Part shown: piece by piece, positions 32,800 through 40,208 of the stretch | Position numbering within the stretch: the stretch's first letter is position 1 | Layout: the number at the start of each line of letters is the position of its first letter | NCBI RefSeq assembly: GCF_014653695.1 | Contig: NZ_BNAR01000018.1 | Coordinates: 86,728 to 150,727 of the forward strand | Direction: 5' to 3' | Source: Lentzea cavernae | GTDB taxonomy: Bacteria > Actinomycetota > Actinomycetes > Mycobacteriales > Pseudonocardiaceae | Length of the DNA: 64,000 bases | Notes under the pieces: generated by a model | What the model saw: only the letters and a program-made list of their open reading frames with translations | Databases searched by the model: none | Told to the model about the DNA's origin: nothing | Position numbers and translations under genes: made by a program

Positions 32800-33027
32800 C
32801 TAGTGGGGTTCTGAATCGAGTACGGCCTGCGAAGACTCGGCACTCTGGCGAGCCTGGTTCTGGACGATCAGGCCCTTCTCCGAGAACCAGGCCTTGCACA
32901 GGCAGCGGTGTAGGTCGTCGTGTGCCGGGAGGTCGGTGCACCAGTGCCGGCCGTCGACCGACGTGGGGCACTCGGCGACCATCGGCTCGGCGCTAGCGGT
33001 GCACAGGGCGGAGAACCACATGGCCAC
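32800..33027 (-). CDS. Small Cys/His early phage protein
   Basis: 75 residues from GTG at 33027 (ATG at 33021 also possible). CPTSVDGRHWCTDLPAHDDL followed by HRCLC matches the C-x(n)-H-x-C...H-x-C knuckle recurring in this operon. Confidence 0.45.
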   Translation of the reverse strand: MAMWFSALCTASAEPMVAECPTSVDGRHWCTDLPAHDDLHRCLCKAWFSEKGLIVQNQARQSAESSQAVLDSEPH

Positions 33028-33037
33028 GGCCGCCCCC

Positions 33038-33277
33038 TCAGCACGCGCTGATGTGGACGAAGGGGCTGAGGCCTCTCGTGTGCGGGGCGAGGGTCATGGA
33101 CAGCCGGATGTCGGCCATGAGCAGGGCCCGGACCCGGTACGCACAGAAGCCGCAGACCGGGCCTTCGGAGAGCAGCCACAACCGGCTGTAGCAGTCGCGT
33201 GTCCGGCACAGCTGCTCGCCGGACTCCAGCGCGTCAATCCGGCGGAGCAGGGCGGGGAGCTTCGCGTAGGCGTTCAC
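33038..33277 (-). CDS. Small Cys-containing early phage protein
   Basis: 79 residues from GTG at 33277 (GTGA). LCRTRDCYSRLW and VCGFCAYRV may chelate zinc. The ORF extended to 33334 is antisense. Confidence 0.5.
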   Translation of the reverse strand: MNAYAKLPALLRRIDALESGEQLCRTRDCYSRLWLLSEGPVCGFCAYRVRALLMADIRLSMTLAPHTRGLSPFVHISAC

Positions 33278-33531
33278 GGCGCGAGGTCCACAGAGATCGG
33301 CGGCATCCCGCCGTAGAACGACATCCACACGCACTCGCCCGCGGCAAGGCGCTCCAGGTCACCGGACTCAAGGACGCACCGCACCGACAGCCGCTGCCAC
33401 CCGGTCGACGACCGATCGACCAGCGCCTCGACGGATGGGATGTCGCCGGCCAGGTCACCGTCAGGGGCTGAGACGACGATTCGCGTTGCGCCGGGCCATA
33501 CCGCTCCGTCCGGGATCGGCGCGGGCCTCAC
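33274..33531 (-). CDS. Small early phage protein
   Basis: 85 residues from GTG at 33531 (GTGA). TRIVVSAPDGDLAGDIPSVE and LAAGECVWMSFYGGMPPISV look like a small beta domain. Confidence 0.45.
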   Translation of the reverse strand: MRPAPIPDGAVWPGATRIVVSAPDGDLAGDIPSVEALVDRSSTGWQRLSVRCVLESGDLERLAAGECVWMSFYGGMPPISVDLAP

Positions 33532-33827
33532 GACGCCACCTCAAGCGGCGTGTAGGCCAGGCCACAGCGGCACTTGTGCGTTCGCGACGTGTGCCCGTGA
33601 TCGCTCGCGCAGTGGTGGACGTGGTGCTGGAACCTCCCGAACGGCAGGACCACCGGCAGCCGCAGCCCGCACCGCTCCTGCACTCGGCAGAAGGCAAGCA
33701 CCACGAAGACGACGGCCCACACCGCGGCGTTCAGCAGGTCTTCCCAGCCATCGGCAACCACGAGGTACCGCACCGAGTTGCCGAACGCCATGAGAAGCGC
33801 GATCACGCGCCACTGCGCCCCGGTCAC
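33528..33827 (-). CDS. Small membrane protein with Cys/His tail
   Basis: 99 residues from GTG at 33827 (GTGA). Two hydrophobic segments (WRVIALLMAFGNSVRYLVV; AAVWAVVFVVLAFC), then HHVHHCASDHGHTSRTHKCR, a His/Cys-rich end. Unknown role. Confidence 0.5.
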   Translation of the reverse strand: MTGAQWRVIALLMAFGNSVRYLVVADGWEDLLNAAVWAVVFVVLAFCRVQERCGLRLPVVLPFGRFQHHVHHCASDHGHTSRTHKCRCGLAYTPLEVAS

Positions 33828-33901
33828 GCGCGCGCCTCGAAGACCGCGCGGCCGCAGCAGGTCGGGTTTCGGTCGGGGTCTCCGATGCTGCTGCAGTTCA
33901 T
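33824..33901 (-). CDS. 25-residue Cys-containing peptide, first gene of its operon
   Basis: ATG at 33901 with GGAG upstream; stop overlaps the next GTG (GTGA). The peptide has DPDRNPTCCGRAVF, a short pattern repeated in actinophage mini-proteins. It begins the leftward block, right of which lies a 310-base gap with an operator-like repeat. Confidence 0.45.
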   Translation of the reverse strand: MNCSSIGDPDRNPTCCGRAVFEARA

Positions 33902-33970
33902 GCCCACCACTCCGGTGCCTACGGGGGACACCAGGCGGCGGCGTCCACTGTGGTGACTGTAAGTCAGAAC

Positions 33971-33999
33971 GTCCGGTTTTGGCGACATTCAAACCGGAC
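33971..33999. promoter_or_regulatory. Operator-like inverted repeat upstream of early operon
   Basis: GTCCGGTTT (33971-33979) and AAACCGGAC (33991-33999) are exact inverted repeats 11 bases apart. They lie 70-100 bases before the first gene of the leftward block, next to TACAGT on the minus strand (possible -10). A related half-site TCAGAACCGGACG occurs at 13464 and 16768. Confidence 0.45.
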
Positions 34000-34002
34000 G
34001 AG

Positions 34003-34039
34003 GCGGCCCCGCGCCTCGGGGGACGAAGCGCGGGGCCGC
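34003..34039. terminator. GC-rich hairpin
   Basis: GCGGCCCCGCGC (34003-34014) pairs perfectly with 34028-34039 across a 13-base loop. It lies after the gene at 34212 in the direction of transcription and before the next block, consistent with a terminator, though without a U-run. The rest of 33902-34211 shows no gene. Confidence 0.55.
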
Positions 34040-34211
34040 TGGGGGGAAGTGTCAGCCTCGGGGGGCGTGGGCCGACGGGTTCGAGACTAGCGCGGTCAGA
34101 ACGGCCAGGTGGCGTTCTTGCCTGCTTCGAGCAGGGGAATCATCTGCAAGGCCTGGTCGGTGTGGCCGCCGAAGGTGTGGCGGTTGGCTCTGCCGGAGCG
34201 TAAGCGTCCTG

Positions 34212-34439
34212 TTAAGGCGAATGAAAAGCGGACATCGAGGCCTGGTGGTGGTCCGGGCTCTTCAGTGCGTCGGGCGCGTCGCGGAGTTCGTCGCCGGCCA
34301 GGTCGACGTTGGTCCACTTCGGGTCGGGCAGCGTGAACCAGCGCATGTCGCGGGCGAGGTGCACGCGGCTGTCGTGGACGCGAAGCCAGCAGGGTTCGCC
34401 GTCGAGGCGTTGAGCGGTGCACACCAGAGCGTTCGTCAC
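34212..34439 (-). CDS. Small early phage protein
   Basis: 75 residues from GTG at 34439, GGAGG 9 bases upstream. LVCTAQRLDGEPCWLRVHDS then HLARDMRWFTLPD. Such short proteins listing C, H and W in order recur in this operon. Function unknown. Confidence 0.45.
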   Translation of the reverse strand: MTNALVCTAQRLDGEPCWLRVHDSRVHLARDMRWFTLPDPKWTNVDLAGDELRDAPDALKSPDHHQASMSAFHSP

Positions 34440-34453
34440 GGGGCCTGGCCTCC

Positions 34454-34984
34454 TCAGTCGATGATCAGCGGCTTATCGCTCAACGTTCCCGCAAGGACGT
34501 CGTCGAGCAGGCCGGCCAGGTTCGCGGGCAGGACCTTGTCCGCGCACTTGTGAAGGTCGGCGGCCGTCCACCAGCGGCGCTCGATCACGCCGGCCTTCTC
34601 GTTCTCGGTCGGCTGGAGCGCAACGGTCGGCGCCGCGTCGGCTACGCGGGCGAGGAACACGAGGTCGATGCGGTGGTGGTCGCGGCCCATGTAGTGGAAG
34701 CGGGACTCCCGCGTCCACAGGTGGCGGTCGACGCGGGGGAGGACGATGCCGGTCTCCTCGGCGACCTCGCGGCACGCGGCGTCCGTGGGCTTCTCATCGG
34801 GCTCGACGCCACCGCCGGGCAGCTCCCACCAGTGATGGTCGGCGTCCTGCGGGTCGCGGGCGTGCACGAGCAGCACGCGGTCCTCGGCGTTGAGCAACAG
34901 CACACGTGCACCGAGGCGCGGAGCATCGAGCTGCTCGGTGGCTTCGATGGCGGCGAGGATCCGCTGCGGCAGGTCAGGCGTCAT
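34454..34984 (-). CDS. Nudix hydrolase
   Basis: 176 residues. The Nudix box is perfect: G-x5-E-x7-REVAEETGI at about residues 58-80 (GGVEPDEKPTDAACREVAEE). Upstream VLLLNAEDRVLLVHARD and downstream HRIDLVFLARVAD complete the fold. Phage Nudix enzymes hydrolyse nucleoside diphosphate-X compounds, for example damaged nucleotides, ADP-ribose or capped ends; the substrate cannot be told. Overlaps the next gene by 11 bases. Confidence 0.92.
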   Translation of the reverse strand: MTPDLPQRILAAIEATEQLDAPRLGARVLLLNAEDRVLLVHARDPQDADHHWWELPGGGVEPDEKPTDAACREVAEETGIVLPRVDRHLWTRESRFHYMGRDHHRIDLVFLARVADAAPTVALQPTENEKAGVIERRWWTAADLHKCADKVLPANLAGLLDDVLAGTLSDKPLIID

Positions 34985-35330
34985 GGCTGGCGGGCTTCGC
35001 GTAGCCGACGTGGTAGTAGGCGATGGTGCCGACGTCAGGGCCGAGCGAGGCGTGGCCCTCGGTCACGTCGTTGGCGGCGATGAGTTCGAGGCCTTGCTCG
35101 GCGCATCTGGCTGCGAGCTTGTTCTGCAGCGTGGCGCGGATGAAGCTGCGGTACCAGTCAGGCATGACGAAGTCCGAGGTGCGTGGAGGTCGGGCCACCA
35201 GTTGCGCCTGGACTCGCCGGGTTCCTTCTGGCGCCGTGTCCGTAACGGGGGCGGAGACGGGGTCCATGGTGGCGTAGGCGTGGTCCTCGGGGCCGAGGAG
35301 GCACTGGGCGATCTGCTCGTTGGTCATCAT
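34974..35330 (-). CDS. Early phage protein of unknown function
   Basis: 118 residues from ATG at 35330 (ATGA). Starts MMTNEQIAQCLLGPEDHAYA; ends DVGTIAYYHVGYAKP. The longer ORF to 35708 is Arg/Pro-rich antisense sequence. Confidence 0.5.
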   Translation of the reverse strand: MMTNEQIAQCLLGPEDHAYATMDPVSAPVTDTAPEGTRRVQAQLVARPPRTSDFVMPDWYRSFIRATLQNKLAARCAEQGLELIAANDVTEGHASLGPDVGTIAYYHVGYAKPASHDA

Positions 35331-35791
35331 CGGGGTGTACCGCCTTCGGGGCGTTGACGGGAGGGGTTTCCTGTTGCCAAGTCGCTGGCGTGGATGCCTG
35401 GCCACCGGGGCGTAGTCGCCGACAACTCTTCGATGTGTGGGGTCTGGTGGTCGAGGCCTGGTGCATGGGGTCGGGTGCGGACGGCGTCGCGGGTGCCGGT
35501 GTCTTGGCGCCACTGGTGGTTGCATTCGCGGCACTCGCGGGGGAGGAGGCGGGCGCGTTCGATGCCCGGCTCGATGTGCCAGGGGAGGTGGGTGACTGGC
35601 TTCGGGTTGCCGGGCTCCATCAACGTTGCCGTGGGGATCTCGTGGAGAACGGCGACGTCTACGGTGCGGCCGGTGGGCTGGTGTTCGAAGTCGCCAAGGT
35701 GGTGCCATCGCTCAGACCCGCAGGCGGGGCATCGTGGCCAGTCGATGACGGGCTCGAGATCGCCGAGCTGGCTGACGTTGGGCGTGGTCAT
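35327..35791 (-). CDS. Early phage zinc-ribbon protein
   Basis: 154 residues. CPACGSERWHHLGDFEH and CRECNHQWRQDTG are about 70 residues apart and could together bind one zinc. C-terminus disordered. ATG at 35791 (ATGA). Confidence 0.5.
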   Translation of the reverse strand: MTTPNVSQLGDLEPVIDWPRCPACGSERWHHLGDFEHQPTGRTVDVAVLHEIPTATLMEPGNPKPVTHLPWHIEPGIERARLLPRECRECNHQWRQDTGTRDAVRTRPHAPGLDHQTPHIEELSATTPRWPGIHASDLATGNPSRQRPEGGTPR

Positions 35792-36135
35792 GGCAGCCAG
35801 TCGACTTGGATTTTGGGCAGATCGAGCTTGGCCAGGCGTTGCAGCTGCTCGTCGCGGGCGCGGAGCCGGGCGAGTGCTTCGTGGGAGTCCGGGACCGGGT
35901 AGGAGTGCGGGGCTTCGCCGTACAGCACCCGGTAGGCCACACGATCACGGGTGACTTCGTCGACGCCCTCTGCAGCGAGCGCCGCGTCGGTGGCGGTGAG
36001 CATCTTGCGGATCATCTCGACGCTGGCGCGGAACGTCGGGTCGTTGTTGAACGCGTTGCGGTCGACGGTGCCGCCGGCGGCGTAGCGCTGGTGCACGCGG
36101 TGCGTGAGGTCGGCGTAGCGGTCAGGTGTGGTCAC
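35788..36135 (-). CDS. Early phage protein of unknown function
   Basis: 115 residues from GTG at 36135 (GTGA). Helical; DRVAYRVLYGEAPHSYPVPD includes a YPVP element also seen as IYPVP in the protein encoded upstream, hinting at distant relation or a shared partner. Confidence 0.5.
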   Translation of the reverse strand: MTTPDRYADLTHRVHQRYAAGGTVDRNAFNNDPTFRASVEMIRKMLTATDAALAAEGVDEVTRDRVAYRVLYGEAPHSYPVPDSHEALARLRARDEQLQRLAKLDLPKIQVDWLP

Positions 36136-36497
36136 GTCGGCTGCTCCTCGATCTCCGTCCAGTCCTCCAGCACGACGACCGTGCGGCGGTAGAGCTTGCC
36201 GCCGTTCCGCTGCTCGTCGCGGATCCACTCGGGCACCGGGTAGATGCGCTCGATGTCCGGGTGCGGGTTGCGGACCAGCATGCTTCCGCCGGCGTAGCGC
36301 TGGGCGTGCTCGACCATCTCCTGGCCGTTCACGTGGGCAGCCTCGGCGAGTTGCTCGTCGGTTGCGCCAGCCTCCTTCGCCCTCGACAGGGCGAGATCAC
36401 GGTTGCCGCAGAGGACCCCCACGCGCTGGGCGGCGTCCGCTACCTGCTTGGCTAGGTAGCGGGCGATCTCGAGCCTTCTCGACACTAGGTCATCCAC
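36132..36497 (-). CDS. Early phage protein of unknown function
   Basis: 121 residues from GTG at 36497. Helical N-terminus (RRLEIARYLAKQVADAAQRV), HVNGQEMVEHAQRY, and a C-terminal beta part (LYRRTVVVLEDWTEIEE). Overlaps the upstream gene by 8 bases. Confidence 0.5.
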   Translation of the reverse strand: MDDLVSRRLEIARYLAKQVADAAQRVGVLCGNRDLALSRAKEAGATDEQLAEAAHVNGQEMVEHAQRYAGGSMLVRNPHPDIERIYPVPEWIRDEQRNGGKLYRRTVVVLEDWTEIEEQPT

Positions 36498-36936
36498 TGC
36501 GCCACTCCTCTCGGAAGCCGGGGCGGTGCTGGTAGGCCAGGCCGAGCTGGCGGATCACAGCCTCGGCGAGGTGGTCGGCTGTGAAGTCGTCGGAGAAGTG
36601 AACGTCGCGGACACGCACGCACTCGTTGAGGATCGCCTCGTGTGCGTCGCACTGAGCCAGCACAGCCACAGGATCATGGAGGGCGATGTGCTCGCCTGCG
36701 TGGTTCAGATGGCCTCCCCATGGTGCAACCGCCACCAGCCCGGACCTCGCCGTGCCCGCACACACAGAGCCGTCGGCGTCCCGGTATTTCCACCGCGAGG
36801 CCCACTCGATGGGGTCGTGCACCACGGCGTTGAACGTCGGCCTGGCGTGCATCTCATGCACGGACTGCGCCGCCTTGGTCGCTGCCGTGCGTGTCTCGGC
36901 GATCTGCTGGCGCAGCCACTCGACGAGGTCATCCAC
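36490..36936 (-). CDS. DUF6221-like protein
   Basis: 148 residues from GTG at 36936, with AGGAGGG 7 bases upstream. VDDLVEWLRQQIAETRTAA at the start, HIALHDPVAVLAQCDAHEAI in the middle and YQHRPGFREEW at the end match the DUF6221 layout, a family very common in Streptomyces phages and chromosomes. Function unknown. Confidence 0.7.
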   Translation of the reverse strand: MDDLVEWLRQQIAETRTAATKAAQSVHEMHARPTFNAVVHDPIEWASRWKYRDADGSVCAGTARSGLVAVAPWGGHLNHAGEHIALHDPVAVLAQCDAHEAILNECVRVRDVHFSDDFTADHLAEAVIRQLGLAYQHRPGFREEWRSG

Positions 36937-37192
36937 GGCGACCCTCCTGCTCTCGCGCGGCTCGGATGGCTGCCTCGCGCCAGGAGGCGCCCAGAGCGCG
37001 GGCATCCTCACCGAGGGCGTGCACGACCGGTGCCAGTGCTGCTGCGTAGTTCTGGATGATGACCTCCACGGCAGCGTGCACCGATGCGGCCGATGGCATC
37101 GGGTTGGCGTCGAGGATCTTGCGCATGCCCTCGCCGGTCGTCTCCAGGGCTCGGCGTCCCTGCTCGGACGCGTGCCTCATCACCTCATCCAC
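36929..37192 (-). CDS. Helical early phage protein
   Basis: 87 residues from GTG at 37192. Almost wholly helical (GEGMRKILDANPMPSAASV; ALGASWREAAIRAAREQEG). No motif. Confidence 0.45.
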   Translation of the reverse strand: MDEVMRHASEQGRRALETTGEGMRKILDANPMPSAASVHAAVEVIIQNYAAALAPVVHALGEDARALGASWREAAIRAAREQEGRRG

Positions 37193-37475
37193 GGTCGAAC
37201 TCCTTCCATGCTTCGCCGTCGTGCCGTCGATCGCGGACAAGCGCCTCTTCCCAGGTCACCGCGAACTGGAAGTAAGCCTGACGGGCGTTGCCAGCGTCGA
37301 CATGGTCGACGATCTCGGCGACGCGTTGCTTCAACCGCTCCAGGGCGGCCAGCTCAAGCTCGACGAACCACTCAATGACCTCGTCCTTGGTTGCGTCCCA
37401 CAAGGCGATGGTGTCGGTGTTCGAGTTGAGCACGGCGAACTTGCCGTCCGGCTGCTTGATGATCTGGTTACCCAC
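37185..37475 (-). CDS. Helical early phage protein
   Basis: 96 residues from GTG at 37475. KQPDGKFAVLNSNTDTIALW (a beta hairpin) then long helices (ELAALERLKQRVAEIVDHVD). No family known to me. Overlaps both neighbours. Confidence 0.5.
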   Translation of the reverse strand: MGNQIIKQPDGKFAVLNSNTDTIALWDATKDEVIEWFVELELAALERLKQRVAEIVDHVDAGNARQAYFQFAVTWEEALVRDRRHDGEAWKEFDRG

Positions 37476-37911
37476 AGTCGGTCTCCTCGGTGTGAACTGA
37501 CTGGGCCTGCGGGTACTTCTTGCCAGGCGCAGGCTTCGGACTGCCGGTGAACGTGACCCGCGTGCCGACCGGCAGCGACAGGAGCGAGCCGGGCAGGGAG
37601 TCGCGGGAAACGAACCACGAGGTGCCGCTGGTGTCGGTGATGAACCCGCTGGTGGCATCGGGCTCCCAGCGGGTGACCGCGCCGACGTGTCGTTTGTCCT
37701 GCCGGCCAGCGACGGCAAGGTCGAGCTGTGCGATGAGCATCGCGACCTCTTGGCGGCCGACCCGGTTCGCCACGCCCGTGTATCGCAGGCGGGGTGTGGC
37801 GTGCTGGCGTCCGAACTCTTCTGCTTCGGTGGGTGTGTCGAATGGTCCGCAGGTGAAGCTGCGGCGTCCATCGGTGAACTGGGCGTCGAACCAGCGTGGG
37901 GTGCCGGTCAT
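37468..37911 (-). CDS. Cold-shock-like domain protein
   Basis: 147 residues from ATG at 37911 (ATGA). Residues about 75-140 look like a cold-shock fold: HVGAVTRWEPDATSGFITD, SGTSWFVSRDSLPG, LPVGTRVTFTGSPKPAPGKK, QAQSV, matching the G-x-V-x-W...GFI...FV-x-x-S...G-x-x-V-x-F order. The first 65 residues (FDAQFTDGRRSFTCGPFDTP; QHATPRLRYTGVANR) are a separate module. It may bind single-stranded RNA or DNA during lytic growth. Aromatic RNP residues are partly changed, so binding should not be assumed. Confidence 0.62.
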   Translation of the reverse strand: MTGTPRWFDAQFTDGRRSFTCGPFDTPTEAEEFGRQHATPRLRYTGVANRVGRQEVAMLIAQLDLAVAGRQDKRHVGAVTRWEPDATSGFITDTSGTSWFVSRDSLPGSLLSLPVGTRVTFTGSPKPAPGKKYPQAQSVHTEETDCG

Positions 37912-38216
37912 CGGTAGCGCTCCGCCTGCTTGTCCCAGCGGACCTCGCCGCGCGCGGCGGCGAGCGCCAGCCTGTTCAGGTCCGACACCATCTCGGTCGT
38001 GCCGTTCGGGTGGGTGAACGGCGTCCACCAGTCCCACTCGCGGCATTCGAGATCGCCCGGCCATTCGCCGGTCCAGATGCCCTGACCAGAGGACGTGTGG
38101 TCGCCGCACTGGAGCGCCTGCGTGCCGCACTCCGGACAACGTGACACGTCGCATCCGTCAGCGTGCCGAGTGCCCGGCGCGACTCCGCAGTCGGGGCAGG
38201 TGTTCGTGTCTCTCAT
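37908..38216 (-). CDS. Early phage double zinc-knuckle protein
   Basis: 102 residues, ATG at 38216 (ATGA). CPDCGVAPGTRHADGCDVS followed by RCPECGTQALQCGDH gives two clustered C-x2-C sites, then WTGEWPGDLECREWDWWTPF. Unknown function. Confidence 0.55.
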   Translation of the reverse strand: MRDTNTCPDCGVAPGTRHADGCDVSRCPECGTQALQCGDHTSSGQGIWTGEWPGDLECREWDWWTPFTHPNGTTEMVSDLNRLALAAARGEVRWDKQAERYR

Positions 38217-38482
38217 GAGCGACCGTCCTTGGCGTCGGTGGTCTCACCCAGCACGGCGCGGGCGAAGTTAAGTGCTGCAGGCGACGGGTGGTCGAACGAC
38301 CCCCTGAGCCACTCGACCAGCGGCGGGCCGATCTCGTCGGGCTCCTCGAACAGCCCCAGCCAGTCCTGCCACTCGCTCACGCCGTCGATGCCGTGCATGC
38401 CGCCGTAGGCCGGGACAGCGGCCGCGCGGGACTCGATCAGCGCCGCTGCTCTCTCCAGCAGGGCAGAAGGAGACTCAGCCAC
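38213..38482 (-). CDS. Conserved small actinophage protein
   Basis: 89 residues from GTG at 38482. SALLERAAALIESRAAAVPA then EWQDWLGLFEEPDEIGPPLV. Proteins starting like this are frequent in actinophages; function unknown. Confidence 0.5.
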   Translation of the reverse strand: MAESPSALLERAAALIESRAAAVPAYGGMHGIDGVSEWQDWLGLFEEPDEIGPPLVEWLRGSFDHPSPAALNFARAVLGETTDAKDGRS

Positions 38483-38681
38483 GACGGTCCCTCCGGTCGA
38501 TCCACGCGTACAGCTGATCCAGCACCACCATGCTCATCACGGAGGACGCAAAGGCCCACAGGACCTCAGGGCCGAACCCGCCTGCCAGCACGGCGACAGC
38601 CGGGCCGACGACAACGGCCGCGAGCAACACCGGGATCCGCACCTTGAGCGGCAGGTAGCCGTGAGTCTTCTGGCTGGTCAT
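38475..38681 (-). CDS. Small membrane protein
   Basis: 68 residues, two hydrophobic helices (IPVLLAAVVVGPAVAVLAGG; VLWAFASSVMSMVVLDQLY) and a basic end (DRRDRRG). Lies between the RHH gene and the rest of the leftward operon. Confidence 0.5.
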   Translation of the reverse strand: MTSQKTHGYLPLKVRIPVLLAAVVVGPAVAVLAGGFGPEVLWAFASSVMSMVVLDQLYAWIDRRDRRG

Positions 38682-38687
38682 GCCGCA

Positions 38688-38864
38688 TCAGCTCCCTTCG
38701 TCGCGCGGCAGTTCGTGGTCGTGTGCCCGGACGTAGTCCTTGAGGGCGTCGCGGATCAGCTCAGAGACGTTGTCGCCCCTGTGTTCTGCGATTGCCTGGA
38801 CACGCTTCATGCGCGAGGGGCGCTCGCGGAACTTGTACTGCTCCATCTTCTCTGCTGCTGCCAT
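38688..38864 (-). CDS. Ribbon-helix-helix regulator
   Basis: 58 residues from ATG at 38864. Beta strand YKFRERPS, then helices RMKRVQAIAEHRGDNVSELI and RDALKDYVRAHD: the CopG/Arc-type RHH pattern. It is the first gene of the leftward early operon and is divergent from the rightward operon at 38973. With palindromic sites in between, it probably represses its own promoter, the divergent one or both, and may form part of the prophage control switch. Confidence 0.78.
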   Translation of the reverse strand: MAAAEKMEQYKFRERPSRMKRVQAIAEHRGDNVSELIRDALKDYVRAHDHELPRDEGS

Positions 38865-38876
38865 GCGCTTATGTAA

Positions 38877-38939
38877 CCACACGTGTGGCCACATTTGTAG
38901 GCCCAGATGCTTGTGTGTGGCCACAGATGTGGGTACAGT
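38877..38939. promoter_or_regulatory. Divergent promoter/operator region of the early switch
   Basis: CCACACGTGTGG (38877-38888) is a perfect 12-bp palindrome, overlapping TGTGGCCACA (38884-38893), which is repeated at 38916-38925; the two 10-mers are 32 bases apart, about three helical turns. A rightward promoter can be drawn: TTGTGT at 38911-38916 and TACAGT at 38934-38939 with a 17-base spacer containing the second 10-mer. The leftward side has TACATA only about 10 bases before the RHH ATG, so that transcript may be almost leaderless. Confidence 0.65.
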
Positions 38940-38972
38940 TCTGGCATCGGCAGGACGACGAAGGAGCCCCGG

Positions 38973-39305
38973 ATGACCGCCACGCAGACCACCACCAAGT
39001 GCATCTGCGGCCGCACGCTCCGCGCGGCCAAGTCGGTCGCCCGCGGCTACGGCCCCCGCTGCTTCGCCAAGATCCAGAAGGCCGCCAAGGTCGCCCCCTT
39101 CAAGCCCGCCGCGATCGAGAAGGCCCAGGAGCTCATCGCCGACGGCGGCATCCTCCCCATCCGCGGCCGCCGCGTGTTCCGCGTCGTCTCCTCGGACGGT
39201 GCCGCCACCTACCTCGCCGCCCCGCAGGCCTGCAACTGCGCCGCCGGCCTCAAGTCCAAGCACGCCTGCTACCACCGCGTCGCGGCCACCCTGCTCGCCG
39301 CCTGA
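38973..39305 (+). CDS. DUF6011-like protein with SWIM-type zinc finger
   Basis: 110 residues from ATG at 38973, AAGGAG 9 bases upstream. N-terminal CICGRTL...GPRCFAKI zinc site and a C-terminal SWIM-like C-x-C...C-x-H (CNCAAGLKSKHACYH). Such proteins are common on actinophages and plasmids and are thought to bind DNA or protein; function untested. First gene of the rightward operon. Confidence 0.65.
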   Translation: MTATQTTTKCICGRTLRAAKSVARGYGPRCFAKIQKAAKVAPFKPAAIEKAQELIADGGILPIRGRRVFRVVSSDGAATYLAAPQACNCAAGLKSKHACYHRVAATLLAA

Positions 39306-39346
39306 CCACCACGCCAGCGCCGCCACTCATGCCACCTGGAGATTTC

Positions 39347-39889
39347 ATGCGCACCACGACCGCCGCCCGCGCCGCGTCCACCGGCTACCCGCACCGCACG
39401 GGCGGCTACTGCGGCGATCCGCACTGCGCGGGCAGCAGCACCCACACCTACGACGGCCACCAGGTGTGGAGGACCGTCGAGGCATACCTCCGCGACCACC
39501 ACACCGACGGCGAGGAGTGCCCGAACCCTCTCGGCTGCAGCACCGACCCCGCCTGCCGGAAGCGCTCCGAGCAGGTGCTGTCCCGCGAGATCGTCGCCAC
39601 CGCCCAGGCGCACGGCGGCACCCGCGTCATCGAGTTCTCGGTCATCCGCCACACCCACGGCAGCCTGACCTGGACGACCTACCGGACCGCGGCTTACGAC
39701 TCCAACCACCGCGACCGCCACCACTCGACGGGCAGGGGCCCGGCGGACACCCCCGACCAGATCGAACAGGCCCGCGCCGCCGCGGGGATCCTCCTCACGC
39801 CCGTCAGCGACTCGACGGGCTGCGACTGCTGGGCCGGGTGGGACCCGCACTGCGGTACGCCCGGCTGCTGGGGCACCGACCGCAGCTGA
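39347..39889 (+). CDS. Cys/His-rich phage protein
   Basis: 180 residues from ATG at 39347, TGGAG upstream. CGDPHCAGSSTHTYDGHQVW, CPNPLGCSTDPACRKRSEQV and CDCWAGWDPHCGTPGCWGTD suggest two or three zinc sites. Unknown function. The much longer ORF from 38792 is not real at its 5' part. Confidence 0.5.
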   Translation: MRTTTAARAASTGYPHRTGGYCGDPHCAGSSTHTYDGHQVWRTVEAYLRDHHTDGEECPNPLGCSTDPACRKRSEQVLSREIVATAQAHGGTRVIEFSVIRHTHGSLTWTTYRTAAYDSNHRDRHHSTGRGPADTPDQIEQARAAAGILLTPVSDSTGCDCWAGWDPHCGTPGCWGTDRS

Positions 39890-39972
39890 CTGAGTCGTCG
39901 TGGTGGGGCGCGGATCGGGACGCGCCCACGCCACGGCTGCCCAGCCGGACTACCGCCACACGAGGAGCACCG

Positions 39973-40197
39973 TTGACCACCGCCAGCACCGCCGACGTCA
40001 CGCCGCAGCAGACCAAGGACGACATCCACCAGCTCATGCAGAGCATCGTCCTCAACCTGGCCGTCACCGGTCAGTCGATGTCGCGCTCCGGGCTCGTCCG
40101 GGTCGAATGCGCGCTCGCCACGGTGTTCTCCATGCGCGACCAGGAGACGGCTCGGCTGCGCGCGGAACTCGACCTCGCCCGGTCGGCTGGTACCTGA
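39973..40197 (+). CDS. Small helical phage protein
   Basis: 74 residues from TTG at 39973, GAGGAG 6 bases upstream. QQTKDDIHQLMQSIVLNLAV, then ECALATVFSMRDQETARLRA, a helical pair. Immediately followed by the hammerhead-like RNA at 40209. Confidence 0.5.
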   Translation: MTTASTADVTPQQTKDDIHQLMQSIVLNLAVTGQSMSRSGLVRVECALATVFSMRDQETARLRAELDLARSAGT

Positions 40198-40208
40198 CAA
40201 CGACCGCT

